Part shown: positions 10,419-21,964 of the stretch, piece after piece
Position numbering within the stretch: position 1 is the stretch's first letter
Layout: the number at the start of each line of letters is the position of its first letter
Origin: Mytilus edulis
Lineage: Eukaryota > Mollusca > Bivalvia > Mytilida > Mytilidae
NCBI RefSeq assembly: GCF_963676685.1
Contig: NC_092351.1
Span: 39,236,733 to 39,300,732 of the forward strand
Direction of reading: 5' to 3'
Length of the DNA: 64,000 bases
The notes under the pieces: model-generated
Seen by the model: the letters and a program-made list of their open reading frames with translations, nothing else
The model's database searches: none
Told to the model about the DNA's origin: nothing
Made by a program: the position numbers and the translations under genes

Positions 10419-11367
10419 ACATATTTTAACTTGCTTAATTCTTTTTTTAACCAAACCTGGCACCAAGGCAATTTTACTGAAAACGTTTATTAACTTTTAT
10501 TAGGAGTGATTGCCAATAAACGACTGTTTTAACAAACTATTGCCTATTGTCTTCAAAACTATAATAGGTAGAAGTTCTTAGTGGGTTTGATCAGGCCTTT
10601 GTCAAACAAGAGCCTTGCAAATTTGAATGAAGTGTGAATAATTTGTACCATTATGGAGAAATGTGGACTTGTCACAGGAACTATGTTATTGAAATCCAGC
10701 TCAGCAGATGTGGTATGATTGCCAATGAGACAACACTCCACAAGAGACCAACTGGCAGAAATTAACAGCTAAAGGTCACTGTTTAGCCTTCAACAATAAG
10801 AAAAGTGCATACTGCATAGTCGGCTTTAAAAGGCCCAGAAATCAAATGTAAAACAAACTAACGGCCTTATAACTGTATAAATGTACACAAAAAATAATGA
10901 AACAAGAAATATGTAACACAGCAACAAATGACAACTACTGAATTGCAGGCTCTTGACATGGGATAGGCACATACATACAGAATGTGACTGGGTTAAACAT
11001 GTAAGCAGGATCCCGAACCTGTGACTGGTGTAACAGTACATCATAATATTCCAGTCAATCTAGCATAAATTTCACCCTATCCTTGAAGTAATTGCAACAG
11101 AGGATTTTAAGTTTTAATCTTTAGCATTATATCCAAAATTAAACCAAAATATACACAGAAAAAAGTCCCATAAAATCTAACTTGAGGAAAACTAAAATTT
11201 AAAATTCCTATGGAGATTTGCATTGATAAGGGAGATGACTCTGCAAAAAAGGCAGAAATATCAATGAAAATTAATACAAAATAATTTTACCCCTTATATT
11301 CAACAGAATGTATTGATTCTTGATATTTTAGGAATCTTTAAACAACTATAACGGTGTTTTCATATTT

Positions 11368-11874
11368 TTAGCTCACCTTGCTAAAAGGGCCAATGTAAGC
11401 TTTTCTCATCACTTGGCGTCCGTCGTCATTAACTTTTACAAAAATCTTATCTCTGAAACTACTGGGCCAAATTAAACCAAACTTGGCCACAGTCATCATT
11501 GGGGTATCTAGTTTAAAAAATGTGTCCGGTGACCCGGCCAACCAACCAAGATGGCTAAAAATAGAACATAGGGGTAAAATGTAGGTTTTGGCTTATATCT
11601 CTGAAACCAAAGCATTTACAGCAAATCTGACAGGGTTAAATTGTTTATCAGGTCAAGATCTATCTGCCCAGATGGATTGGAGAACCCGTTGTTGGGTTGC
11701 TGCCCCTTAAATGGAAATTTTGCCGTTTTTTGTTATTATCTTGAATATTATTATAGATTGAGATAAACTGTAAACAGCAATAATGTTCAGCAAAGTAAGA
11801 TCTACAAATAAGTCAACATGACCAAAATGGTCAGTTGATCCCTTAAGGAGTAATTGCCCCTTATAGTCAATTTT
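11368..11874 (+). repeat. Dispersed AGCTCACC repeat, 5' part, interrupted at 11875
   Basis: Begins TTAGCTCACCTTGC and runs through TTGCTGCCCCTTAAATGG and GACCAAAATGGTCAGTTGA to TATAGTCAATTTTT, where the TATACGACC element begins. Non-coding. Confidence 0.75.
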
Positions 11875-13407
11875 TATACGACCGCAAAAATTGAAAATCT
11901 TTTGGTCGTATATTGGTATCACGTTGGCGTCGTCGTCCGAATACTTTTAGTTTTCGCACTCTAACTTTAGTAAAAGTGACACAATGTTTGTGACCACAAA
12001 AGGAATGTTGGGATTGATTTTTGGATTTTTGGATTTTTTGATTTTTGGTCCCAACATTTGAGGAATTAGGGCCAAAATAAGCATTTTCTTGATTTTCGCA
12101 CTATAACTTTAGTTTAAGTAAATAGAAATCTATGAAATTTTGACACAAAAGGAAGGTTGGGATTGATTTTGGGAGTTTTGGTCCCAACAGTTTAGGAATA
12201 AGGGGCCCAAAGGGTCCAAAATTGAACTTTGTTTGATTTCATCAAAAATTGAATAATTTGGGTTCTTTGATATGCCGAATCTAACTGTGTATGTAGATTC
12301 TTAATTTTTGGTCCCGTTTTCAAATTGGTCTACATTAAGGTCCAAAGGGTCCAAAATTAAACTTAGTTTGATTTTAACACAAATTGAATCCTTGGGGTTC
12401 TTTGATATGCTGAATCTAAAAATGTACTTAGATTTTTGATTATAGGCCCAGTTTTCAAGTTGGTCCAAATCGGGGTCCAAAATTAAACTTTGTTTGATTT
12501 CATCAAAAATTGAATAATTGGGGTTCTTTGATATGCCAAATCGTACTCAGTCTGTGTATGTAGATTCTTAATTTTTGGACCATTTTCAAATTGGTCTATA
12601 TTTAAGCCAAAAGGGTCCAAAATTAAACTAAGTTTGATTTTAACAAAAATTGAATTCTTGGGCTTTTTTGATATGCTGAATCTAAACATGTACTTAGATT
12701 TTTGATTATGGGCCCAATTTTCAAGTTGGTTCAAATCAGGATCCAAAATTATTATATTAAATATTGTGCAATAGCAAGAAATTTTCAATTGCACAGTATT
12801 CAGCAATAGCAAGAAATCTTTAATTGCACAGTCTTGTTCAATAACAAGAAATTTTCAATTGCTCAGTATTGCGCAATAGCAAGAAATCTTCAATTGCACA
12901 GTATTGTGCAATAGCAAATATTTTCAATTGCACAGATTTGTGCAATAGCAAGAAATATCTTATTGCACAATATTGTGCAATAGCAAGAAATTTTCAATTG
13001 GAGTTATCTTTCTTTGTCCAGAATAGTAGTTGAATCAACTTAAATTATTGTTTTATACAATGTATATTCACTTTTACTACCAACTGATAAATTAAAACAA
13101 TCTTTACCATTCAGTGATAACAAGCACTTTATTTTACATTTTAATATTTTATGATGTATTTAAATGAGTAGTTAACTCAATTAGAAATTTGAATTGAGAT
13201 CAGTTTTGGAAAAAGGGAAAGGGGGATGTGAAAAAAAAAGTTCACTAGACCACATTCATTCTGTGTCAGAAACCTATGCTGTGTCAACTATTTAATCACA
13301 ATCCAAATTTAGAGCTGAATCCAGCTTGAATGTTGTGTCCATACTTGCCCCAACCATTCAGGGTTCAACCTCTGCGGTCGTATAAAGCTGCGCCCTCCGG
13401 AGCATCT
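11875..13407 (+). mobile_element. Non-autonomous element with TATACGACCGCA / TGCGGTCGTATA ends
   Basis: The 12-bp termini at 11875-11886 and 13373-13384 are perfect inverted repeats. The 5' end also folds on itself (TATACGACC with GGTCGTATA at 11904-11912). Inside are ~155-bp GGTCCCAACA units, ~165-bp GGTCCAAAATTAAACTT units and a ~36-bp array. No protein is encoded. A reverse-oriented 3' fragment of the family lies at 40387-40540. Confidence 0.65.
12750..13005 (+). repeat. ~36-bp tandem repeat with palindromic core
   Basis: About seven units of GCAATAGCAAGAAATTTTCA with ATTGCACA..TGTGCAAT palindromes. It lies within the TATACGACC element. Confidence 0.8.
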
Positions 13408-13409
13408 GG

Positions 13410-14104
13410 TTAACAATTTTTTGTAAATTTTTGTCATCTTTTACAAAAATCTTTTCCTCTGAAACTGCTAGGACAAATTTAACCAAAACTGTCCACAATC
13501 ATCATTAGGGTATCTAGTTTTAAAAATGTGTCCGATGACCCTTAACGCAAATCAAGATGGCCGACATATCTCTGAAACCAAAGCATTGAGCAAATTTGCT
13601 CTTAATAAAATTCTTCATTAGGTCATGATCTATCTGCTCTGCAATTTTCAGACCAATCAGGCAACTGGTTGTTTGGTTGCTGCCCCTGAATTGGTAATTT
13701 TAATAATATTTTGCAGCTTTTGGTTATCTTAAATATTATTATAGATAGAGATAAACTGTAAACAGCAATAATGTAAAGGAAAGTAAGAGTTACAAATAAT
13801 TCAACATGACCAAAGTGGTCAATTGACCCCTTAAGGAGTTATTGCCCTTTATAGTCAATTTTTATCAATTTTCAGAAATTTTGTAAAGTTTTGTAAATTT
13901 TTACAAAATATTTTCCACTGTCACTTCTAGGCCAAGTTCATTATAGGTAAAGATATTGTAAGCAGCAAGATGTTCAGTAAAGTAAGATCTACAAACGCAT
14001 CACAATCACCAAAACACAATTTTGTCATTAATCCTTCTGCCTCCTTTGCTTAATATACACATAGACCAAGGTGAGTGACACAGGCTCTTTAGAGCCTCTA
14101 GTTT
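13410..14104 (+). repeat. Dispersed AGCTCACC-family repeat, near-complete copy
   Basis: Runs from CTTTTACAAAAATCTTTTCC to the characteristic 3' end GGCTCTTTAGAGCCTCTAG. Same family as 5798-6150 and 11368-11874. Confidence 0.75.
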
Positions 14105-15344
14105 ATCAAGCTACAACCAAGATTTCATTATTAATTAGTTGACCATTTATTAGATTTTTCCGCATGTCAAGGTAAAGAATCTCAAATTGAATAAAAGTTA
14201 ATAAGCTAAAATACTTCTTTTGTGGTTTAAAGTTTCTTTAAACAAGGTAGATGCTGAACAAATATAATTTACAGATCTATATAAACAATACCAAATATTC
14301 ACAATATTTTTTTCAAAATCGTCACAAAGACATAATTTATGATAAAATTGAGAATGGAAATGCGGTCGTATAAACAGGATGTCAAATAAGTTTTCACTAA
14401 CCAACCACCAACTAATATTCCTGATTAAAGTCCAAGCCCATACACACAAATGCCAGAAATAAAAATCACAACACCAGGTGTAAAAAAAGTATTACACAAA
14501 CTAAATAACTAAATCCCCACAAAGCAAGTGGTCCAGATAACTTCCGTGACTGGACGTGTAATAACAGATAAAAGCACGCATCTATCCTTACCATAATATT
14601 TTCCAAATCTCTTAAAACAGGCAAAGACTTGAAACATGCAATTGTTGGCATTCTTCTGAGCTTGTTTAAACTTAAATGTGGTGTCCATACTTACTCAACT
14701 GTTTTGGGTCCAACCGCTATAGGAAATCTGGTTTGTTGTCACTCTGACATCCTATTGTTACTTCTCACTTATTAAACATTTTATTTATCCCATGGTAAAT
14801 ATATATATAAACCTATCAAATGAAAGTGTGGTGTTCATGCAGGATTTAGGAAATTGCTTGTTGCAAAAATGGTAATTATCATATATTCGCTTGAGCTATT
14901 TGAACCAGGATGGGTTTGCAGGGTCCAAATGTCAATTTGACATTGTCAATTCTTCTTGCATACTACCTTATAAAACATAGGCAAGCTGTTTAAGCATACC
15001 TTTCTTATTGCTTGCGTGAACTTTTGCCATCACTTGTTTACCATAGTCGTTATCAAAGAGACATATGTTTCTGTGCTAACTTAGTAAACATAGAGCACTG
15101 CTTACTAACGCGCTCTTAATCGGACATTTATGAAAATTTTACCACAAGTTTAAAATACTTGTATGCTACAAGTAACCCATAAACATGAATCTGTATTGCT
15201 ATTTTCACCTTTACAACTATGATACAATTCAAAGTAGTCCCCCCCCCCCCGGAACAAAATATTTTATAAGTGTCAAGTCATTGACCCTACACTCAGGTGG
15301 CTTATATCTGATCCTATAGATTATTGTGAATTTTATTACAGCCA
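14105..15344. other. Gene-free AT-rich stretch
   Basis: No exon-like segment with splice sites and no recognisable RNA gene was seen. It contains a run of ten C at 15241-15250. Confidence 0.5.
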
Positions 15345-15480
15345 ATCCATCAAAAAGGGACGAAAGATACCAGAGGGACAGTCAAACTCATAGATTATAA
15401 ATAAACTGACAGCACCATGGCTATAAATAAAAAGACAAACAGACAAGTAATAGTACAGAAGACACAATATAGAAAACTAA
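15345..15480 (+). repeat. Dispersed mussel repeat with GGGACGAAAGATACC start
   Basis: GGGACGAAAGATACCAGAGG, CAGTCAAACTCATAGATT and CACCATGGCTATAAATAAAA identify a family I know as abundant in mussels. The reverse orientation occurs at 3875-4075. Confidence 0.7.
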
Positions 15481-16239
15481 AGACTAAGCAAAAGTGGTTG
15501 AAATGCAAGTAATTGTCTTGTATCTTGTATCTTGCAAAAAATGTTGACGATTTTTAATATTTTAGTCTAATCTTTAAAACAACAAAAAAATAAGATAGAA
15601 ACTGTAAACAGAATAAAAACAACAGTGGCATATTATACAATCATATTGTATAATTGTATTATATGTCTCTGAAACGATAAGCATTTAAAGGTCTACAATC
15701 AAGTTGCTTAAACCATTTATTGGCTCTTTGTATTAGTATAATCACTAACATCACTAGTTTTGATTTCTAACTTATCTTGAAAATTATCAATCATACATAC
15801 GTCTAGACTCTATAATAAGTCGCCATGGTCACTCGCCTTGATTTATGTGCATCTTCAACAATGACTTCTCGTCAACATTTTAGATTAAAATAAATTAAGT
15901 CATATAAAAAAAAATCTTGATCTTGTATTGCTGATAATTTGTGCAGTTGTCAACAAAGTTTTTTATTGATTAATTGAGGCTACAAAGTATTACCGATGTT
16001 CGAATAACAAACAAGAAGCACATAAGGGTACTGAGCAAACACAAACTGAGGAAATTGCCTGAACTCTGAATAGGAGCAAGACAGGATAATCATCTTCTGC
16101 TATGTACATTGTACCTATCACCTGCTATGCGAATATACACTCAGTCAAAATGTCGGGAATAGCATAATTGCAGATTAGACGCCGACATGCTGGTTCCTTA
16201 AGCTTTAATACCGCAAAAAGGTTCATTATTGAAATATTA

Positions 16240-17640
16240 GGTTGTATTCTTGATTTCCAGTTATGATCGGAGTAAATTGATGGTGTTTTTGTAATCTCGA
16301 TTTACATCTTCAAGCATAGCTATTCTTGCTTTATATTGTACAAGTTGTCACTCAAGTTGTCTTTCTTAGCTAGATAAATCTTTTTTTTTATTGGTATCTT
16401 CAGGATGGTGTCTTCTTCGGAGACAATAGTACTGTAGTTGCTGTTTCCCCTGTACATACCGCTCTACTTTTTGCTGCTGTGTGGTTGACTGCTATTCAGA
16501 GTCAGCCCTGTTGGTTTCTTGACTGTTGGACATAGTTAGGTCCATTTGTGTACATGCACGTAAAGCATATATAGTCATTATTTATGTCCTCTACATTTGC
16601 TACTCTATCCTTTTCACAGTGAGTATACATGGTTTGTTCACTATGGCAGCAAAAGTATGTTGGGTGACAAGTCCATTCACAGATTTTGCACAAATGCTAT
16701 ATATTATCATCAGAAAATTGTCCAAACTATTATCAGTATTAGTCATATTTAAAAGCTCTATGGATTTGTCAAGCGACGTGTCCCCACTAGATTGTTGTTG
16801 TCCTGGCAGCAGGGCGTCTTTATTAGCAGGAATCTGACTAGATTGTAGGTTTTTTTTCCAGTGTTATATGTCAGTTTGGTATGTCAAGTCGTTTGGTAAA
16901 GTTAACATACTTTTATGAGAGTTATCTCTCCTTAACCAGTCTTTGGTGAATTGATATGCGGATTGCATTCCGTATTTGTATGATATGTTAGTTTATCTTG
17001 TTCTCTTGATTTATTGTTACCATACCATGTGGATGTGTTTTGAAGAATAGAACATTATTAACTTGAACTTTATTTAATTACTTATGCCGGAGTAAAGCAT
17101 AAAACCAGCGAGGCGTCCCCACTAGAACTCTGATGTAATATTCCTCATGCATATGTTTAGATAGCCAGCAAGGCGTCCCTACTAGCTTATCAAGCAAGGC
17201 GTCCTTGCTAGATTTTTGAGTTCCTGTCAGCGAGGCATCCCCACTGGCAGGTTTCTTTCTCAATTGTGCTTTTTTTTTTTACCAGCGAGGCGTCCTCAAT
17301 AGATTGTTGAAATCCTGCCAGCGAGGTGTCCCCACTAGCAGGTTTCTGTCCAAGTTGTGATGTTGTTACCAGCGAGGCGTCCTCACTAGATTATTGAAGT
17401 CCTGCCAGCGAGGCGTCCCCACTATCAGGTTTCTATCTAAGTTGTGATGTTTGATTTACCAGCGAGGCCTCCCCCACTAGTTTGCATACTCTCTAGACAT
17501 TGCTTAATTTGTTTTTTCAAGAAATTTATTTAGTTGTGGGCAATTTCCTTTTCTATCCATACTAGCTGCTCTATCCTGCAAGTGCGATAAGAATTCCTAC
17601 CTACCTCGGCTATTAACTTCTATCCGGGAAGTTGTGTGGA
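16240..17640 (-). pseudogene. Decayed coding relic: coiled coil, GDASL repeats, PHD-like Cys/His segment
   Basis: Read on the minus strand, short open stretches in different frames give in order: a charged, helix-like stretch near 17600-17480 (IEQLVWIEKEIAHN, INFLKKQIKQCLES); repeats of SGDASLAG type over 17480-17100 and again at 16830-16765; a Cys/His-rich segment at 16690-16505 (CKICEWTCHPTYFCC, HCEKD, DYICFTC); and a final coiled-coil-like stretch near 16350-16255 (QYKARIAMLEDVNRDYKNT). Stops and frameshifts separate these parts, so it is not functional as it stands. The layout resembles ORF1-type proteins of retroelements, but I saw no reverse transcriptase or integrase nearby, so the origin is inferred. 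Confidence 0.5.
17095..17480 (-). repeat. Degenerate coding-type minisatellite (CCAGCGAGGCGTCC core)
   Basis: The core CCAGCGAGGCGTCCCCACTA recurs about nine times, often as alternating half-units with TCCTGCCAGCGAGGCGTCC. On the minus strand it reads SGDASLAG/SEDASLV. Two more cores occur at 16768-16830. Confidence 0.8.
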
Positions 17641-17865
17641 AGAGATTTATGCGATACTGCTGTTTATTGCTGTTTAGATTTATTACAAATCGTATCGATC
17701 AACTAATTAGTGATGATAACCGTCAATAGCTCTGTATTGTATATTTCAGTCGTTCTTCCTTGTAACTCGGTTGGAGCAGTCTTTTTTGACTGTTAATGGA
17801 GTCGGTAAATTGTGAGCATGCACTAGTGTTAATGTATTAACTACAGAACGATAGAACAGATGATG

Positions 17866-18050
17866 TATAAATAAAGGCAACAGTGGGATACCGATGGTTC
17901 AAAAGTCATAAATCGATTAAGAGAAAACAAATCCGGTATAAAAAAAAAACATGAGGGAAACACACTCAACTATTAGAGTTGAGAGCAATAAACGGATTAC
18001 AAAAACACCGAAGTGCATCAAAACAAACACCAACACTCATAGAAACATGT
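17866..18050 (+). repeat. Dispersed AATAAAGGCAACAGT mussel repeat, copy 1
   Basis: AAATAAAGGCAACAGTGGGA, GTTCAAAAGTCATAAATCGA and GAGGGAAACACACTCAA. Related copies lie at 22915-23075 and 58245-58410. Confidence 0.75.
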
Positions 18051-20307
18051 ATATATATGTTACTGTTGAGATATGTGAAGTTGACAATTGGAAAGTTGAA
18101 ATGATTATGATTTGATCATTTACGGACATCGTTAATGGTAATTCAGTGATATTTTCTCATACTTGGTATATATGCGTTTTCAATCGTATAGATTTTGTTT
18201 TGCTTATTATTTGTGCTCCTCAGAGTTTCTACCTATCAATCGTAGTTTTCGAGATAGTAGGCATAATCATTAAAATAAGTAAACAACCTTCATTTAGGCA
18301 CAACAACCTTAAAGAAATCTTCCAATTGTTTTAGTCATTATGGCCATTTTGAAGATATTGTATTGCTGATTATTTCAACTCCCACAAGCAGGGGCATTGA
18401 CCCTTTGGTTTTGAAAAAAACTTATCAAAGATATCGAGTGGTAATTTTGTACGCGAGTTTCTTCTACAAAAGGCTCATCAGTGACACTAAAATAAAAAAG
18501 ATAAGAAGGACAAACAAAATTCGAAGTTGAAGAGCACTTGGGACTGAAATTTTTCGAAAGAATTTGCTAAATAAAGATATGATAATCTATTCATGTGGTA
18601 CATTATTCTCAGTTTTTCGAAGAATTCGGCGTTTTGTTAAACAGAATTCATGTCATAATACAAGTTCTGACTTCTAGGCTGGTGATACAGTTGGACAGGA
18701 ATCTTCACCAGGAGTAGTATCAACTAGGTGGTTGTACAAAAAAACTCACCAAAAACATCAGGTTTATAACTTTTTACGCCAGACATTTGCTTTTAAATAT
18801 GGCCTAACAGAGCTCCTCTTAATTAATAATCAACCTCTAGCTTTATATTTACCTGTTTTGTTGAACTTGGATGCTGTTATTAGTTGTTTTAGTTTCACCT
18901 TTCTATTAAAGTATAAAAGATAAAAGACAAAAAAATAAAAAGTAGTAAAAATGTCATTAAAGGTCATCAACTATCATGGAGTTATATCCATGGTGGCCGG
19001 TGAAGGCTATTTCACGTTTTCGCCCTTCATGTTCTTTAGGGCGAATCGCCAAATGGCATAAACCGGCCACCATAGTTATCTGAAAATTCTTGTAAAACAG
19101 TTAACCTAGTAGATCTTGAAAATATTAGATGGACACGAAAAATTAGTAAAAATAATTGTCGTAACGGCAATATTTGCAACTTATGTTTCAGTTTGTTTGG
19201 AGTTGTTATAGATCTGTAGGCTAGCTGTTAACATTTTTTACCGATCTCTTTTAAAATAGTTCTTGATGGAGGTAAATCCAGAAAAAAGTGCTTCTAAGCT
19301 AAAGCATTTTTTTAATCTTATAATGGAATGTGGATGCATCCTGAAATCGACTTCAAGAGGTAATTTAATTTAATGGTTTATAACTTTATAGATATTCTGA
19401 ATTCGGATTATGAAGGTTTTGAATAAAATAATATTGACTAAATCAGCGTTCCTAAATATCTCGTAGGGAAAAAGTCATAATATATCGCGCCTTTTATTAA
19501 GCACCGGATATAAATCATATACATATGAATCATTTGAACGATTCTCGAAAGTATGTCGATTTGTTTTAAATCTTAACCTCTGTAAAACGATATATACATT
19601 TTATAAATTTCTATCGCTGTAATATTGCATTCGTAGTCGATTTAGACAAGAATTAGCGGAACAACCAAACTGCGGCACCAGACATACAGAACGGTAACAG
19701 CTAGTATATATTATTAATTGAACGATGAACTAACATACGATGCCAGGCTGTAGTGATTTGACTGTGATGCTTTCAATTATGTTTGAAAAACGATATAGAA
19801 GAATAAATCTTTTACAATTTTCAAAAAGCAGAACCTGCTCTTTCAAGATCAGATCGTTGATTTCTCAATTTCTCTCAGATAATCAGTAAGGTAAAGCATT
19901 TTGACAAACATCTTTATAGTTTTAATATTTGTCATTATTATCCATATCATAAGATTGAGCAAGCAGTTACCAATGATATGCCTTCTTGATATTATGTCTT
20001 TGATTGACGATTTAATCGCTATACATGACCACCGTTTCATATTTTTAAACATCATTTCTTTTTATATATACAGAGTTGAATCCGATTGCGTGCTTGCTAT
20101 GTATATATATATGGTTGTTTGTTAACATATAACATTACATTAGGATATAACAAGCAAACCCCTCATCATGAAATAATTCAACCTTACAAATTTTGAAATT
20201 CGATTTTTCATTTCAAAATCAGACACGGTATTGATAAATATCCAGCCATCAATTTGAAAACATTTCAACTTTCTGGACAATTCGACCATGAGGATGGATT
20301 GGAAAAA
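18051..20307. other. Gene-free AT-rich stretch upstream of the C4-like gene
   Basis: No convincing exon was found. It holds one small foldback (18990-19073). Any promoter of the gene starting at 20308 would lie in its last few hundred bases; no clear TATA box was assigned. Confidence 0.45.
18990..19073. mobile_element. 84-bp nested foldback (ATGGTGGCCGGT termini)
   Basis: Perfect 12-bp terminal inverted repeats ATGGTGGCCGGT / ACCGGCCACCAT enclose an inner hairpin TTCGCCCT / AGGGCGAA. TTAT occurs a few bases outside both ends and may be a target duplication. The DNA is much more GC-rich than its surroundings. Confidence 0.55.
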
Positions 20308-20446
20308 ATGACTGTGGTGTCCTTGTTTTTCGTGCTAACAGTTTTTGAACCCTGTGAATCAGAGATGTTAGATGATTTGATAAAACAGAATTTCCAGAAC
20401 TTTTACATAAACAACAGATCAACTCTAAAAATTATACAGATATCTC
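20308..20446 (+). CDS. C4-like gene, exon 1 (signal peptide), tentative
   Basis: 46 codons plus one base. Hydrophobic VVSLFFVLTVF is followed by polar CESEM, then DDLIKQNFQNFYINNR. The phase fits exon 2 only with the GTATAC donor at 20447, making a 106-bp intron. Confidence 0.5.
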
Positions 20447-21871
20447 GTATACTGGTAATACGCAAAGATTTGTTGATTTATGAAACAACTAAAGGTGTAT
20501 ACAAAGAACCGTATAGATGTGTGCTAACATATTTGTTTTGTTTTCACTACAGGTGCATCGTCAGAATCGTATGTCCGATGGGGTAGAACCAGTTGTCCTG
20601 GTGGTGCATCACTAGTTTACGATGGTAAGTGTAACTTTATTATTATAAATACTGTAACAAGATATACGATTATGGTTAACTTACAAGGGCTATAGTTAAA
20701 GCCATCGGTAAATGTCAAAATTCAGAAACTGTCATTTCTTGAAACCATGTCTTATATATACGAAAGGTCTTTGCTTTGGCATTTCCGTTCATTGATATAA
20801 TTTTCGAAGGGGTTTAGTGAACAAAATGAATTTCGTTGGTATATCATTTTTTTAAGGTTTGTAGGAAAGGTTATTGAAGAAGACCAATATCCAAAATCAT
20901 CGAAATTCAATGTGGCATTTTAAGTGGGCTCGTGTTGCTAAGTCGCAAGATTTCTGTGACGTGTTTCGTAGACACTTGTTTATAGAAAAATAAGAACAAA
21001 CTTCAAACAGCACAATAGTAAGTACTTTTGTGTTAACATGAATTATCATGTCCATAATTTTAAATTTTTACTGTTTACAAAACTTTTTTTTTTAAAATAC
21101 TAAGGATTTTCAACACGAGGAATAGTTTATTTTAGCTGTATTTGGCAAATCTTTCGAAATTGTGGGGCTTTCAATTAATGTGAGGTGACTGAAAAAATAT
21201 GTTTGAACTGTCCTAAATTGAAAAAAAAGCCTGCAGCCTAAAAGAAATCAATTGAACCCATTTAAAAATAAAATCCAATTTTTAAAAAGATACACACAAA
21301 TACGAACGATACTTGTGTCTTATGCAGGAATGAAGTTTTACGATATATTGACATATTTTTAGATTTTTTATATTAATACTCTTACTCAGGTTGTGCAGCA
21401 GGAAATGCGTTTAACAAGAGAGGATCAGGAACCAATTTCTTGTGTCTACCTAGAAATCCTGAATTCAAAAAGTATAGAAGCGGAATGGATACGTACAGTG
21501 GTCGCATTTTTAGTGTTGAATATGAAATTATAAAGGACAAACCATATTCTAAGAAATTTCATAACCAAGATATGCCTTGTGCTGTTTGTCTGACCAGAAA
21601 ACGCTCAACAGTTTTGATGGTTCCCGGGAAAATTAACTGTCACAGAGGATGGCACAAGGAAATTTCTGGATACTTGATGTCGGAGATTTCCACTAATCAG
21701 TGGTCTCAGTCTGAATATATATGTGTTGATGAATCGTTGGAGTCGCTTCCTGGTGGAAGAGCCAATACAAACCATGCGGTAGTTTACCCTGTTGAAACTG
21801 TATGTGGTAGTCTGAAATGTCCACCTTATGAGAATGGAAAAGAACTTACATGTGTTGTCTGTTCGATTTAA
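20308..21871 (+). CDS. Secreted short-chain collagen C4-like protein (3 exons)
   Basis: Exons 20308-20446 (tentative), 20553-20624 and 21390-21871 join in phase (1, 1) to about 230 aa. Residues 1-18 (MTVVSLFFVLTVFEPCES) look like a signal peptide. The rest is the cysteine-rich domain found in proteins annotated as short-chain collagen C4-like in bivalves and sponges: SYVRWGRTSCPGGASLVYDG, GTNFLCLPRNPEF, DMPCAVCLTRKRSTVLMVPG, CHRGWHKEISGYLM, YICVDE, YPVETVCGSLKCPPY and ELTCVVC. No Gly-X-Y collagen repeat is seen, so it is the globular domain only. The molecular role of the family is not established to my knowledge; extracellular recognition or matrix roles have been suggested. Exons 2 and 3 are secure. 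Exon 1 relies on a weak donor (C/GTATAC); a better-looking GTAATA site 8 bp later would break the frame. A decayed relative lies at 25074. Confidence 0.82.
20553..20624 (+). CDS. C4-like gene, exon 2
   Basis: Acceptor TTTGTTTTCACTACAG, donor GTAAGT. Encodes ASSESYVRWGRTSCPGGASL followed by VYD, the family's conserved opening motif. Confidence 0.85.
21000..21190 (+). repeat. Partial dispersed mussel repeat in intron 2 of the C4-like gene
   Basis: Shares TAGTAAGTACTTTTGTGTTA, TTTACTGTTTACAAAACTTT and AAAATACTAAGGATTTTC with 21965-22275 and 22345-22640, but lacks their 3' part. Confidence 0.6.
21390..21871 (+). CDS. C4-like gene, exon 3 (main domain, stop)
   Basis: The acceptor CTCTTACTCAG starts a 160-codon open stretch including the stop TAA. 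CAVC and CVVC motifs and VICVDE-like YICVDE match the family. Confidence 0.9.
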
Positions 21872-21884
21872 AATTCCGCAACCA

Positions 21885-21890
21885 AATAAA
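21885..21890 (+). terminator. Poly(A) signal candidate of the C4-like gene
   Basis: AATAAA 14 bp after the stop codon. This would give a very short 3' UTR. Confidence 0.45.
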
Positions 21891-21964
21891 ATATGCAATC
21901 CTTGTCATTATAGTTTATCTTTAGAAGCAATCAACGTAATCACGAATTTTGAAAAAAAATTATA

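Larger units (their letters stand above)
6232..11710. repeat. Tandem segmental duplication, unit 2
   Basis: Second copy of the HMGB-bearing unit in direct orientation. Similarity to unit 1 runs through introns and 3' flank and fades near 11.7 kb, inside a dispersed repeat. Related dispersed repeats flank both ends (6150-6650 and 11875-12250), which suits unequal exchange between repeats as the origin. Confidence 0.88.

Noticed and set aside
16526-16837. Plus-strand 103-codon open frame
   Set aside because: Antisense to the decayed Cys/His segment; no family likeness or splice context.
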